Shown: piece after piece, positions 25,511 through 34,172 of the stretch | Position numbering within the stretch: the first letter of the stretch is position 1 | Layout: every line of letters begins with the position of its first letter | NCBI GenBank assembly: GCA_964448055.1 | Contig: CAYUVB010000005.1 | Location: 1-54,240, forward strand | Source: WANQ01 sp964448055 | GTDB taxonomy: Archaea; Thermoproteota; Thermoprotei_A; Sulfolobales; WANQ01 | Reading direction: 5' to 3' | DNA length: 54,240 nt | The notes under the pieces: generated by a model | Told to the model about the DNA's origin: nothing | What the model saw: the letters and a program-made list of their open reading frames with translations, nothing else | The model's database searches: none | Program-made: the position numbers and the translations under genes

Positions 25511-26110
25511 CTACAACTCTTCTAAAATTACTTCGTTTTTATTCAAGTCTACCATTGCATAATATCCGAGTGCTAAGGGTCCTGGATTAACACATAATGT
25601 TTTACCTATTACTTCGTATCCCCTTGCTTCATGTATATGTCCGCATAAGCAAGCTCTAGGTTTATACTCCTCTATGAGTCTTGTAATGTCAGGTAAACCC
25701 GCATGAACGTTACCCCATGTTACATCTATTTTACTAGCTCTAGGCGGATGATGAGTTACAAGTATGGTTTTCTCACGATATTTTCTTAAACATTCTTCTG
25801 CTTTACGCATACTAGTATATACTTCAAGCCCGCTAATACCAGTAAAATAATATCCTCCTATAAGTCTGCATTGGGCGTCAATTGCTATACCTTGCTCTCT
25901 TAGCAGTCTCGCGATATAGTGGTCATCCATGTTTCCTGGGACAGCTACTATGGGTACGTTTTGTCTCATAAGCATACCTATAATGTCGTGATTACACTCA
26001 AAGTCACCACTAACTACTATGACATCAACATTCAGCTCGTTTAGTATTCCTAATATTCTTTCTAGGTAGGCGTAAGAACAGTGTATATCACTAATATGTA
26101 GTATTCTCAT
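25511..26110 (-). CDS. Metallophosphoesterase (YfcE/MJ0936-like phosphodiesterase)
   Basis: 199 residues. All five metal motifs are visible: HISDIHCS (Asp8, His10), VVSGDFE, VPGNMDDH, LVTHHPP and CGHIHEARG. The size and order match small archaeal phosphodiesterases active on cyclic or simple phosphodiesters. Single gene, divergent from 26203. The natural substrate is unknown. Confidence 0.88.
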   Translation of the reverse strand: MRILHISDIHCSYAYLERILGILNELNVDVIVVSGDFECNHDIIGMLMRQNVPIVAVPGNMDDHYIARLLREQGIAIDAQCRLIGGYYFTGISGLEVYTSMRKAEECLRKYREKTILVTHHPPRASKIDVTWGNVHAGLPDITRLIEEYKPRACLCGHIHEARGYEVIGKTLCVNPGPLALGYYAMVDLNKNEVILEEL

Positions 26111-26202
26111 ATCGCTATACCTGATGTAATAGTTGTTTTACGTGTTACAACTATATTAATGGGATTAGCCTATAGGGTTATCGGATTTGAGGTCTAGAAG
26201 TT

Positions 26203-26730
26203 ATGAATGAGAAGTATAAACGTAGGATAAGTATAGAAGCATACTTTACTGTTCCATATGATGTTGAAGAGCTGTTTAGTGGTATGCATGGAAGCATTGA
26301 CCCTGATAGCGGGCATATTGTTTGCCATAAGTATTCTCCCCGAGTAGGGATTATAGGTAATGGTGAAGAATCAATACCGTACATAGCTTATGGTGACTGC
26401 ATAGGCATAGTTGTAGGCGACAGAATTGTAGGTAAGCTTTTATCAATACTAGATGCACGCCAAGTTGAACATCTTGAAATAAAACAGTCTAGCGGTCTTA
26501 TAGCTAAAGTAGATAGTAGTGAAGTAAGTGTTGAAGACCTTGTAATAGCCTTACATAGATTGAGAGTACTAGGATATAATGTAACGAAAATATACATGGG
26601 CAGTACCAGTGATCAAATAGTACCAATCATTGTAGGAATTGATAAGGAGAATCGTAGAGAAATGATAGCTGTATTTGTTGAGCCAGGGTGCATTAAATCT
26701 TCAGGTAAGGGATTAACTCTTCACATGTAG
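26203..26730 (+). CDS. Protein of unknown function before the eIF2B-like gene
   Basis: 175 residues, alpha/beta, with a His- and Asp-rich first third (GMHGSIDPDSGHIVCHKYSP, then YGDCIGIVVGDRIVG) that could hold a metal, and a C-terminal GCIKSSGKGLTLHM. I do not recognise it. It ends 26 bases before the eIF2B-like gene on the same strand and is probably co-transcribed. Confidence 0.6.
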   Translation: MNEKYKRRISIEAYFTVPYDVEELFSGMHGSIDPDSGHIVCHKYSPRVGIIGNGEESIPYIAYGDCIGIVVGDRIVGKLLSILDARQVEHLEIKQSSGLIAKVDSSEVSVEDLVIALHRLRVLGYNVTKIYMGSTSDQIVPIIVGIDKENRREMIAVFVEPGCIKSSGKGLTLHM

Positions 26731-26755
26731 TAGATATTCTATCAGGTGTAGTTGA

Positions 26756-27619
26756 ATGGAGAATTGGAGAAGCATAATTAGTGAAGTGGCTAAGGAGAAG
26801 GTTCGTGGTGCTTCATGGTGTGCTAGAAGAATTGCTGAAGCATTCATAGCTTTAAGTAATAGTGTGGAGTACAATGAGGATGTTTTATGTGAGGCAATTG
26901 ACCTTGCTCTTAAGGCTAATCCTAGTATGGCTAGTATATACAATGTTGTAACAATAGCTCGTAAAGCTAGGAATAGAGAACATTTGATGAAGTTAATGAA
27001 AGCTCTATTAAAATATATGCGTACAGCTCATGAGAAAGTATGTAGTATTGCGGCCGAAAGTATTATGGGTAATTTAATGACCATAAGCTATAGCAGTATA
27101 ATTGAGTGTGTTCTCCATAAAGCTAAGGATCAAGTTGATACAGTATACGTACTGGAATCTAGGCCTGGTGGCGAAGGAGTACTATTTGCTAAAGCTCTCA
27201 AAGATAAAGGTTTCAATGTGAAACTAGTATTTGATTCAACTCTACACTATTATATGAGTAAGACGGATATAGTTATAGTTGGGGCTGATAGCGTAGGAAA
27301 AGATGCATGCATAATAAATAAAGTTGGTACATCACTACTAGCATTATATGCACGCGAATATGGTATAGAATTCTACCCAATATTTGAATCATATAAGATT
27401 CATCCAGAGAAGTCATGCTATGAGATAGAATTAGTTGAAAGAGAATTCGAAATAGAAGGTTATGGAAAAATAAGATCCGTTGTCTTCGATAGGACTCCCT
27501 CAAGATATATAAGCGGGTTAATAACAGAACATGGACTCATAATGCCTAGTAGGTTGGGCGTGAAGCAAGCATATGAGAAGTTCATGGAAGAATTAAAGAG
27601 CCTTGTAAGATTAGATTAA
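26756..27619 (+). CDS. eIF2B alpha/beta/delta-like protein (possible sugar-phosphate isomerase)
   Basis: 287 residues. The C-terminal Rossmann part VYVLESRPGGEGVLFAKALK, DIVIVGADSVGKDACIINKVGTSLLAL (split here by position, about 172-198) and PIFESYKIHP is typical of the eIF2B/methylthioribose-1-phosphate isomerase superfamily; the N-terminal 130 residues are helical. Archaeal members include ribose-1,5-bisphosphate isomerase and proteins of unclear role; the R15P isomerase form is about 30 residues longer. ATG 26756 is the start. A probable C/D box RNA begins five bases after its stop. Confidence 0.75.
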   Translation: MENWRSIISEVAKEKVRGASWCARRIAEAFIALSNSVEYNEDVLCEAIDLALKANPSMASIYNVVTIARKARNREHLMKLMKALLKYMRTAHEKVCSIAAESIMGNLMTISYSSIIECVLHKAKDQVDTVYVLESRPGGEGVLFAKALKDKGFNVKLVFDSTLHYYMSKTDIVIVGADSVGKDACIINKVGTSLLALYAREYGIEFYPIFESYKIHPEKSCYEIELVEREFEIEGYGKIRSVVFDRTPSRYISGLITEHGLIMPSRLGVKQAYEKFMEELKSLVRLD

Positions 27620-27623
27620 GTTA

Positions 27624-27693
27624 GGGGTGGATGAAGTCTTCCGGCGGAGCCGACTCCAATTAGATGATGAACTCTTCGCTGTACCGACACCCC
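27624..27693 (+). ncRNA. Probable C/D box methylation guide RNA
   Basis: GGGGTG (27624-27629) pairs perfectly with CACCCC (27688-27693). Inside lie, in order, a C box TGGATGA (27628-27634), a D' box CCGA (27650-27653), a perfect C' box ATGATGA (27664-27670) and a D box CCGA (27684-27687). The guides are 15 bases (27635-27649) and 13 bases (27671-27683), the right size. CCGA in place of CTGA at both D sites is a variant. By the +5 rule the D guide would direct methylation of G in a target UACAGCGAAGAG, and the D' guide G in CUCCGCCGGAAG. It has no clear promoter of its own and may be cut from the eIF2B-like mRNA. Confidence 0.65.
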
Positions 27694-27788
27694 AATGTTA
27701 TCTAAGTGTACGTTTGTATCCTATGTGCTTGTACATGTAAGGTAAGATATTAATAATAGCTCTATGAGTTTAATTTGGGTTAAGAGAT

Positions 27789-28481
27789 ATGATTAAAGCT
27801 GTGTTTTTCGATATAGGTTATACTTTGTACCAGGACCATAATGCTGGTCTTCGCGCGGCTAAGAGGGTATCAGAATATCTATCAAGTATAGGCTACTACT
27901 ACGATGTTAACTATCTATGGCAACTGTTCTGTAAATCACGTGAAGCCATTAGGTATTTTGGCGGGGACGACTTTGAGCCTTGGGATTTCTCTTCACTTAC
28001 AATGCTTCTCTCTAGTATAGGAATACGTAATCCTGAAATAGTGTTGAATGCATATAAAGAATTCGTTGAAGGTGTTAGTGAAGGATTAGTACTTGAAGAT
28101 GATGCCGTAGACGTATTAGAGTATCTTAGGAATAAGGGATATATCTTAGCAGTCGTATCAAATATGGGTTCATATGACATAGTATTAAGGATCCTTAGTA
28201 GGGATAAGATATTGAAGTATTTTAATGCTATTGTAGCATCTCAAATGGTAGGATGGAGAAAGCCTAGTAGTAAGATCTACGAGTATACCTTACGTTTACT
28301 AGGACTTAATCCTAAGGAAACAGTACATGTAGGTGATGATCCTATAGCAGATGTATTTGGTGCTAAGAAAGCTGGGCTAAGAGCAATCCATAAACCTAGA
28401 CCTGATACCCCTCCTTCACCAATAGCTGATGCTATTGTAATAAAATTGTCTGACCTTAAGGAAATCATAGAGGTTTTATGA
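27789..28481 (+). CDS. HAD superfamily hydrolase
   Basis: 230 residues. Motif I is FFDIGYTLYQ (Asp8; the second Asp of DxDxT is Gly10, as in many DxGxT members), motif II VVSNMG, motif III WRKPSSKIYEY with the Lys, motif IV HVGDDPIADVFGAKKAG. A C1-type cap lies between motifs I and II. Phosphatase or haloacid-type activity is possible; the Gly change removes the usual acid/base and favours a slower or different reaction. Its 3' end overlaps the convergent gene at 28465 by 17 bases. Confidence 0.88.
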   Translation: MIKAVFFDIGYTLYQDHNAGLRAAKRVSEYLSSIGYYYDVNYLWQLFCKSREAIRYFGGDDFEPWDFSSLTMLLSSIGIRNPEIVLNAYKEFVEGVSEGLVLEDDAVDVLEYLRNKGYILAVVSNMGSYDIVLRILSRDKILKYFNAIVASQMVGWRKPSSKIYEYTLRLLGLNPKETVHVGDDPIADVFGAKKAGLRAIHKPRPDTPPSPIADAIVIKLSDLKEIIEVL

Positions 28482-29639
28482 AACCTCTATGCTCACGAAC
28501 TCCTATCAAAAGCTCTAATCGTTCATGTGGCCCTTTAACCTTATAGAGCGCGCCCTCGACAAGTAGTTTACCACCAAGATAGAGTGGTTTAGAATACAAG
28601 GATTCGTAGGAAACTATTACTAACTCATCACTTATTCTCAACCCTTTCTCAATACTTACTACCCTAGCTCTAGTTTTCAACGGATAGTATAAGCTCGTAA
28701 TTTGATGAGGATCTACTTCAACTATTGCTCTTAAAGCACCAAGATAATAATATATTTCTGAGTAATAGTTATATAATTCACTAATTGATTTATCATCAAC
28801 GTATATCAAGCTTACAACTCTATTCTTATACAATCCTCTACGCCAAATAGCATAGTACTTTTCAACTATTTCCCTAGGTAACTTATATGCTTTACTATGA
28901 TTTTTAACCCATTCGCTCATATACGTACCCGTTAATGGCTTAAGTACTGAGCTTACTACTTCAAGCATTCTTAAAGTATTATCTTCACCATAAATTACTA
29001 AGTCTATATCAGAGATTTCATCATTATGTATACCTGCTAGAATAGAACCTGTTACANNNNNNNNNNNNNNNNNNNNNNNNNNNNNNNNNNNNNNNNNNNN
29101 NNNNNNNNNNNNNNNNNNNNNNNNNNNNNNNNNNNNNNNNNNNNNNNNNNNNNNNNGTCTATATCAGAGATTTCATCATTATGTATACCTGCTAGAATAG
29201 AACCTGTTACACCTACATCACTTAGCCTTATACCTAAGGATCTTAATTCATCTACTAGCTCAACTAGTAGTATTTCAAGTAAAGTTTTCGGTGATGCTAT
29301 TAGATCTCTAAGTCTTCTTCGAGCATTCAGTGTTCTTACAATATCTGTTCTCTTCAAGCCTATTATATTAGTGCCATACTTTGGATCATAGGACTCTTCT
29401 ACTAGTCCCCTTGCTCTAAGGTATATGTGCATTACTTCATAATGTAATGGTATTCTTTCGTAACATGTTATATGATTACACCAAGGTGTTTTCTTATTTG
29501 TTGGTACATATTTTGGATAAGCGTATACCATGCCTGGTGGGTGATTATTACCTACAACAACGTGTATATTGCCATTACGGTCTACTAGTAGGTCGTGATC
29601 TAAAGGAGTTTCACTTTGGAGCCAGGATGATCCGGGCAT
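28465..29639 (-). CDS. Predicted nucleotidyltransferase, split by an assembly gap
   Basis: Two fragments are seen: 29157-29639 (N-terminal 161 residues or so, through VGVTGSILAGIHNDEISDID) and 28465-29056 (from VTGSILAGIHNDEISDIDLV to the stop). The shared 55 bases on each side of the N run show that they are one gene; removing 155 bases gives a 339-residue protein in frame. GS-x-D-I-D-L is the pol-beta nucleotidyltransferase motif. Relatives (COG2413-like) are archaeal and uncharacterised. It overlaps its paralogue at 29600 by 40 bases. The C-terminal domain is beta-rich. Confidence 0.75.
29002..29211. other. Scaffold gap flanked by an identical 55-base repeat
   Basis: Bases 29002-29056 and 29157-29211 are identical; between them are exactly 100 N (29057-29156). 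The repeat length suggests an assembler k-mer overlap. The gap is an artefact, and the true sequence most likely joins the two copies. Confidence 0.9.
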
Positions 29640-30565
29640 AATTGTAGTACACCTAAGCCTTCATTGTACTCTAGATCCCCTTCAATGTAAAGTCTTGTTC
29701 CTACAGGTATTTCACTAAAGCGTATACGTGTACTCACCAGTAACTGAGGTCTTGGATTACGCTCACTTGCTGCTACTACCCTTATACTATAAGTATATGG
29801 AGAAATATAGGGAGATAATTGTTCTACTATTTCGATAACACCACTCCATCTCGAAAGCAGTCTAGTCCTGTGGATACAGTTAGTAGTGGTCTTACATGGT
29901 ATTAGTCTAATTGAGTAATGGTAGCCTTCAAATATTCCTTCTAAAAGCCTCTTTCTCATTAGTCTTATCCTGGATTTACGGTCAAGTACTTCGGCATCAG
30001 GTGGCCGTATAGTATATGGTATTGGTCTTGTTACACCCTCAGCCCTCATCTTTTGTAGAGCTTTGTAAACCTTTACAGCCTCGCTTATACCACTTACAAC
30101 TATATCTATGTCTTCAGGCATTAATCCAGGTACAAGCTTACGTGCTAAGAGACTACCTGTAATCCCGATTTCCTCTAAAGACACATTAGCGTAATGTGAT
30201 ATTATTTCACGGAATTTCATTGCAACATTATCTATTTGGTCACCTACTGCAGGCTTCCATTCATAAGGTGATAGTACTTGATCGACTAGAATTCTAGGTA
30301 TTGCTGGTACTAGTTTACCGAGACAGTAATCATATATTATGTAGCCTCTAGCTTCAGCTATTTCCCATGAATCCCTGAGTATTTTGAGCTTTTCTCCACG
30401 TGGGCCATATCTTGGTACTGCTATGTAGTATTTAGGAGGATGATAACAGTCCTTAATCATCCATAAATAATCGTCTCCCCTAACGCTAACAATATACCCA
30501 TCTACTATTCTGTCGCGGGACTGTTCTTCATCGCGTATGCTCTGTGTCGCCGTAGTTCTCTTCAT
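29600..30565 (-). CDS. Predicted nucleotidyltransferase, paralogue of the next gene
   Basis: 321 residues. The pol-beta signature ITGSLLARKLVPGLMPEDID (about 136-155, followed by IVVSG) has the GS pair and two metal Asp. The N-terminal domain carries VDGYIVSVRGDDYLW and a HPPKYYIAVPRYGP segment, which matches DRNGNIHVVVGNNHPPGMVY in the paralogue; the C-terminus is a beta domain ending RLYIEGDLEYNEGLG. Substrate unknown. The start is ATG 30565, 38 bases after the methyltransferase gene, so the three genes form one operon. Confidence 0.75.
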   Translation of the reverse strand: MKRTTATQSIRDEEQSRDRIVDGYIVSVRGDDYLWMIKDCYHPPKYYIAVPRYGPRGEKLKILRDSWEIAEARGYIIYDYCLGKLVPAIPRILVDQVLSPYEWKPAVGDQIDNVAMKFREIISHYANVSLEEIGITGSLLARKLVPGLMPEDIDIVVSGISEAVKVYKALQKMRAEGVTRPIPYTIRPPDAEVLDRKSRIRLMRKRLLEGIFEGYHYSIRLIPCKTTTNCIHRTRLLSRWSGVIEIVEQLSPYISPYTYSIRVVAASERNPRPQLLVSTRIRFSEIPVGTRLYIEGDLEYNEGLGVLQLCPDHPGSKVKLL

Positions 30566-30603
30566 CTCATCTTCATCTCATCCTAGGGAGGAGGCTTAAC
30601 TCC

Positions 30604-31914
30604 TCATATTCTTTCAAGTATTGATACGTAGAAACCCAGGCTTTTATGTTTATGGGGGTATAATCTAAGTGTTCTCTCTAAGCCTATTCCAGGATCACCT
30701 AGCTTTAACTCCGGTTCAAGTATCTCAACTTTATCAAGAACTGATTCTACTACCTTCTCATTCTCCTCTAACGTTATAGTACACGTAGAATACACTATCC
30801 TTGAACCAGGCTTAGCATTCTCAACTGCTTTTTGAAGTAGTCTTCTCTGAAGCCTGGACATTCGCTTAACGTCTTGAGGCTTAACCCATAATCTTATCTC
30901 AGGTGTATGTCCTAGTCTACCAAGACTAGTGCAATCAGGGTCAAGTATTATGTAATCGGCTTTACCTAGTAATGGTTGGTGTAATACATCCCCTTGAACT
31001 ATGCTTATACAGTTCTCAGCCCCCTGCCATTTTATCATCTCTTGTTCTATCCTAAGTCTTCGAGCTGATATATCCAGGGCTACTATATGCGTTTTACATC
31101 TAGTTAAACTTGCAGCATGTAAGGCTTTACCGCCAGGAGCACTACATAAGTCGAAAACAATACCTCTACCACGTAAACCCAGGTTATGAGCTACTAAAGT
31201 TGAAGCACGATTCTGTAGCATATAGTATCCTTGCTCATATAGAGGGTTCCGTGTAAGCCTATCCTTACCTTCCTCCACCAACAGCACATCGGGTATTATG
31301 GGGTCTTCGTAGGCGAAGATATAGTACTCTCTTAGCTTATGTTTTAGCGTGCTTCTATTATTAATCTTTAATAAGTTAACACGTATCCACGTAGGTTGAG
31401 GACCAGATAAATCACGAATAAACCATCTAAGTTCATATTCATCACGTATAAGCTTACGGTAGGCATAATCTACTATCCATCGTGGAATAGAATAACGAAT
31501 ACTAAGCTCATCTACAATATTCATTCTACGTAGTAATGGTTCAACATCATAGTATCGTAGAATACTATAACACTCACTACGTAACCCAAGTTTACGAAGA
31601 TACCTCTCAACTCTATCCCTACTAATATCACGATAACGTATCTCATATACTATTATTCGAAGAAGCCATTTACTAAAACAATCTAATTCACTAACCTTTA
31701 CTCCACAAGCATTTTCAGTGATAAAGTCTAGTAGAATATAATTCCTAAGTACACTAAGTCCAAGAGCCATAAGCATAGGATAAGCATCACGTATAGGACG
31801 GTATCGTTTAGAAAGTTGATCCATAATACCCCGATAAGGCTCCATACCTCTTTCAACAAAACATAGCACTTGTGCTAGTAATTCTTCGGCATTGAAGCTT
31901 ATGGGCTTAAGCAC
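30604..31914 (-). CDS. RsmB/NOP2-type RNA m5C methyltransferase
   Basis: 436 residues. A helical NusB-like N-terminal domain (1-150) leads to a linker and the SAM domain: FDLCSAPGGKALHAA (motif I), IVALDISARRLRIEQ (motif II), YIILDPDCTSLGRLG (motif IV) and VYSTCTITLEENEKVVES (motif VI with the nucleophilic Cys). Motif IV has DC rather than the usual PC, as in the NSUN5 group (DPSC). It methylates C5 of cytosine in rRNA or tRNA. It is the first gene of an operon with the two nucleotidyltransferases. Confidence 0.88.
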   Translation of the reverse strand: MLKPISFNAEELLAQVLCFVERGMEPYRGIMDQLSKRYRPIRDAYPMLMALGLSVLRNYILLDFITENACGVKVSELDCFSKWLLRIIVYEIRYRDISRDRVERYLRKLGLRSECYSILRYYDVEPLLRRMNIVDELSIRYSIPRWIVDYAYRKLIRDEYELRWFIRDLSGPQPTWIRVNLLKINNRSTLKHKLREYYIFAYEDPIIPDVLLVEEGKDRLTRNPLYEQGYYMLQNRASTLVAHNLGLRGRGIVFDLCSAPGGKALHAASLTRCKTHIVALDISARRLRIEQEMIKWQGAENCISIVQGDVLHQPLLGKADYIILDPDCTSLGRLGHTPEIRLWVKPQDVKRMSRLQRRLLQKAVENAKPGSRIVYSTCTITLEENEKVVESVLDKVEILEPELKLGDPGIGLERTLRLYPHKHKSLGFYVSILERI

Positions 31915-32003
31915 TAGATAACCCCTCTTAAACCGTTACTTTCCTCACCTACTTCTATGATTATACATGGATAAGTACGTAGTGAAGTATTTATCTGGTA
32001 TCT

Positions 32004-32260
32004 GTGGGTAATATAATTGTAGGTAAGAAAGTATACCCCTTAAGACTATAGTAGACGAACGTGGCAGAATAACCATACCAGCTGAAATAAGAAGGAAGCT
32101 AAAGCTAAGAAAAGGTATTGAACTACCAGTAGAGGTCATGAATGGAGCGATAATACTAAAGCCTTTAAGAAGAATTAGCGCCAGGGATCTCTTAGGAATA
32201 GCAGGTCAAGAAGAGGTAAGCATAGAAGAAATAGAACAATCAATAGCATATACAAGTTAA
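32004..32260 (+). pseudogene. AbrB-type antitoxin with a -1 frameshift
   Basis: GTG 32004 opens GNIIVGKKVYPL and then meets TAG. One frame back from about 32040 the reading is perfect AbrB: KTIVDERGRITIPAEIRRKL, then KLRKGIELPVEVMNG to the stop at 32258-32260. One base is missing near the CCCC run at 32036-32039, so the whole gene would give 85 residues. Neither half has a start and a complete domain. The PIN gene 14 bases downstream is also broken. Confidence 0.75.
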
Positions 32261-32274
32261 GGTATAGAGAGTAC

Positions 32275-32694
32275 ATGTGGTTGTCTATTAAGAGATTTAT
32301 TGACTCAAACATATTTATCTATGTCTTATCGAAAGATCCAAGGTATAGTACTAGGGCGTTATCAATACTTGTTGATGCTGAGGAAGGAATGTATGAAGCA
32401 TATACTTCAACTCTAGTAATCTCGCAAGTATTAGCTCATCTCGAAAGAAGACGTAGAGCTAATGCCATGAGAAGATTCCTTGAATATCTGAATGAAGGCT
32501 ATATAGATATAATAGAGACGAGCTATGAAGATTATAAGGGCTCCCTGCTACTTGCAGAAGAATATGGTTTAGACTATACAAATTTATGAGATGATTTGGT
32601 TATAGCTTTTCAAATGAAACGCTTGGGTATAAGTGAGATATATTCTAATGATAATGATTTTGACAAAATACCTGGTATTAGGAGGTTATTCTAG
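32275..32694 (+). pseudogene. VapC-type PIN toxin with an in-frame stop
   Basis: ATG 32275 gives 104 residues (FIDSNIFIYVLSKDP has the first Asp, EEYGLDYTNL the end) and then TGA at 32587-32589. The same frame goes on with DDLVIAFQMKRLGISEIYSN then DNDFDKIPGIRRLF to TAG 32692-32694. The C-terminus aligns with that of the intact VapC at 1860-2282 (ISNDKDFDKTPLKRIF). The stop removes the last catalytic Asp residues. It is paired with the frameshifted antitoxin just upstream. Confidence 0.8.
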
Positions 32695-32697
32695 AGA

Positions 32698-33978
32698 TTA
32701 CCTCTTTAACATGCTAGCTAGCATTATAATTGTTGATATTATTAGTATCCATGCTGATATTGGTAATCCAAGCCAAGCTGTTATGAAGGCTTTTTTAGCT
32801 CCATAAATTAATGCAGTATAAACACCTATACCAACGCCTACAAGTAGTGCGGTTATAGCGTATGGGGCTTTACCTTTAACGTTCTCTGGTTTAATCCATG
32901 CAGTTATGGTTATTGGTGCAAGCGGTAATAGTATTACTGATGAGAGTACTGATAACTCTACAACAAAGCCAGGTCTTAGCCACGCTATAAACGATACTAA
33001 TAGTGTCAGTAACACTACTGTAATATAGCCTATCATTAACTCTGCTCTAGGCTTAGGATTGGTAGCTAGCTTGGAATACAGGTCTCTAGCTGCTGTACTT
33101 GATAATGTCAGTATTATTGAATCAGCTGTTGAGACGGCAGCTGCAACTACACTTGTAAACACTATGGCACCAAATAATGGGTGCATCAGTTGTAGTAGTG
33201 TTGGTGTTACAAGATCACGTGTTTTCACGAGATTAGGGAACACGCCATATATNNNNNNNNNNNNNNNNNNNNNNNNNNNNNNNNNNNNNNNNNNNNNNNN
33301 NNNNNNNNNNNNNNNNNNNNNNNNNNNNNNNNNNNNNNNNNNNNNNNNNNNNGATGGTAGGAGCAGGAATAGTAGCCATAGAAGGAATACTATGGCTGAA
33401 AGAATCATCCATAAGCCTTGGTAGGCGTCAGTTGAAGCTACACTCCATATGCCAGCTAGATAAGTCCATAGGAATATTACTAGTGCTCCAAGTACTATAC
33501 CAACCCAATACTCTAATCCAATGCCTTGTACGAGGTTTCCTAAACCTACTAGTTGTGCAGTAATATATGGTAGTAAAGCGAATAAGTAGACTATAGCAAC
33601 TATTATTGATAGAAGTCTTGAACCGTAGAGATCTCCTAGCATTTCTGCAGGACTAATCCAGTTTCTTTCACGAGCCATACTCCAAACACGCTTGGATAAT
33701 AATGCTAGAAGACTCATGGTGGCTAGAAGGTATAGCAACTCGAATCCAAAAGCACCAACACCTGTTGCATACGCGAAGCCTACCAGCCCTATCATCATGA
33801 ACGCGCTATATGTTGTTGATGCATAAGTCATGGCTGAAAGAAATCCACCTAAACGATAACCTGCTACAAAGTAGTCACTTGTAGTCTTTATACCACGTCT
33901 ACGTGAATACCATGCTACAAACGTGCCAACTATGAAGTATAATGCTAATATAATAAAGTATGTTGCAGCATCAGTCAT
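32698..33978 (-). CDS. Sodium:solute symporter (SSS family), interrupted by a gap
   Basis: N-terminal part (33353-33978) and C-terminal part (32698-33252) of one SSS transporter, separated by 100 N. Visible motifs are RRGIKTTSDYFVAGYRLGGF, WISPAEMLGDLYGSRLL and, after the gap, VVAAAVSTADSIILTLSSTA then ARDLY, the sodium-site signature. The seen parts give 392 residues; the family has about 480-550, so roughly 100 residues are likely missing. It imports a small solute with Na+; a panthothenate- or carboxylate-type substrate is only a guess. A small membrane partner gene lies just upstream. Confidence 0.85.
   Translation of the reverse strand: MTDAATYFIILALYFIVGTFVAWYSRRRGIKTTSDYFVAGYRLGGFLSAMTYASTTYSAFMMIGLVGFAYATGVGAFGFELLYLLATMSLLALLSKRVWSMARERNWISPAEMLGDLYGSRLLSIIVAIVYLFALLPYITAQLVGLGNLVQGIGLEYWVGIVLGALVIFLWTYLAGIWSVASTDAYQGLWMILSAIVFLLWLLFLLLPXXXXXXXXXXXXXXXXXXXXXXXXXXXXXXXXXXIYGVFPNLVKTRDLVTPTLLQLMHPLFGAIVFTSVVAAAVSTADSIILTLSSTAARDLYSKLATNPKPRAELMIGYITVVLLTLLVSFIAWLRPGFVVELSVLSSVILLPLAPITITAWIKPENVKGKAPYAITALLVGVGIGVYTALIYGAKKAFITAWLGLPISAWILIISTIIMLASMLKR
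33253..33352. other. Scaffold gap of 100 N inside the symporter gene
   Basis: Exactly 100 N. The flanks share no visible overlap, unlike those of the first gap, so real sequence of unknown length is missing here. Confidence 0.95.
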
Positions 33979-33984
33979 CTATGC

Positions 33985-34167
33985 TTACCTCGTTACAACG
34001 TATTTCTTCTCAACGAAGACTAATGTTGCAACATAATGTAGTAATGCTAATATTAACCAGAATAGGTAAAGAGACCAGTCATGTACATTTCTTAATACAG
34101 AATATGGGATAATGTATGCTAATATTATGATCATAATGGTCCATAAAATGTAGATGAAGGTGCGCAT
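33985..34167 (-). CDS. Small membrane partner of the symporter (DUF3311/DUF997-like)
   Basis: 60 residues, two membrane helices (about 4-22 and 31-50) and a basic end. Small two-helix proteins of the DUF997 and DUF3311 groups are regularly encoded before SSS symporters. It lies six bases upstream of the symporter gene and is the first gene of the operon. The promoter and nested palindrome lie at 34173-34215. Confidence 0.7.
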   Translation of the reverse strand: MRTFIYILWTIMIIILAYIIPYSVLRNVHDWSLYLFWLILALLHYVATLVFVEKKYVVTR

Positions 34168-34172
34168 ATACT

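Noticed and set aside
32587..32589. TGA in the PIN gene as a selenocysteine codon
   Set aside because: No SECIS-like hairpin is seen, PIN enzymes do not use selenocysteine, and the paired antitoxin is also broken.
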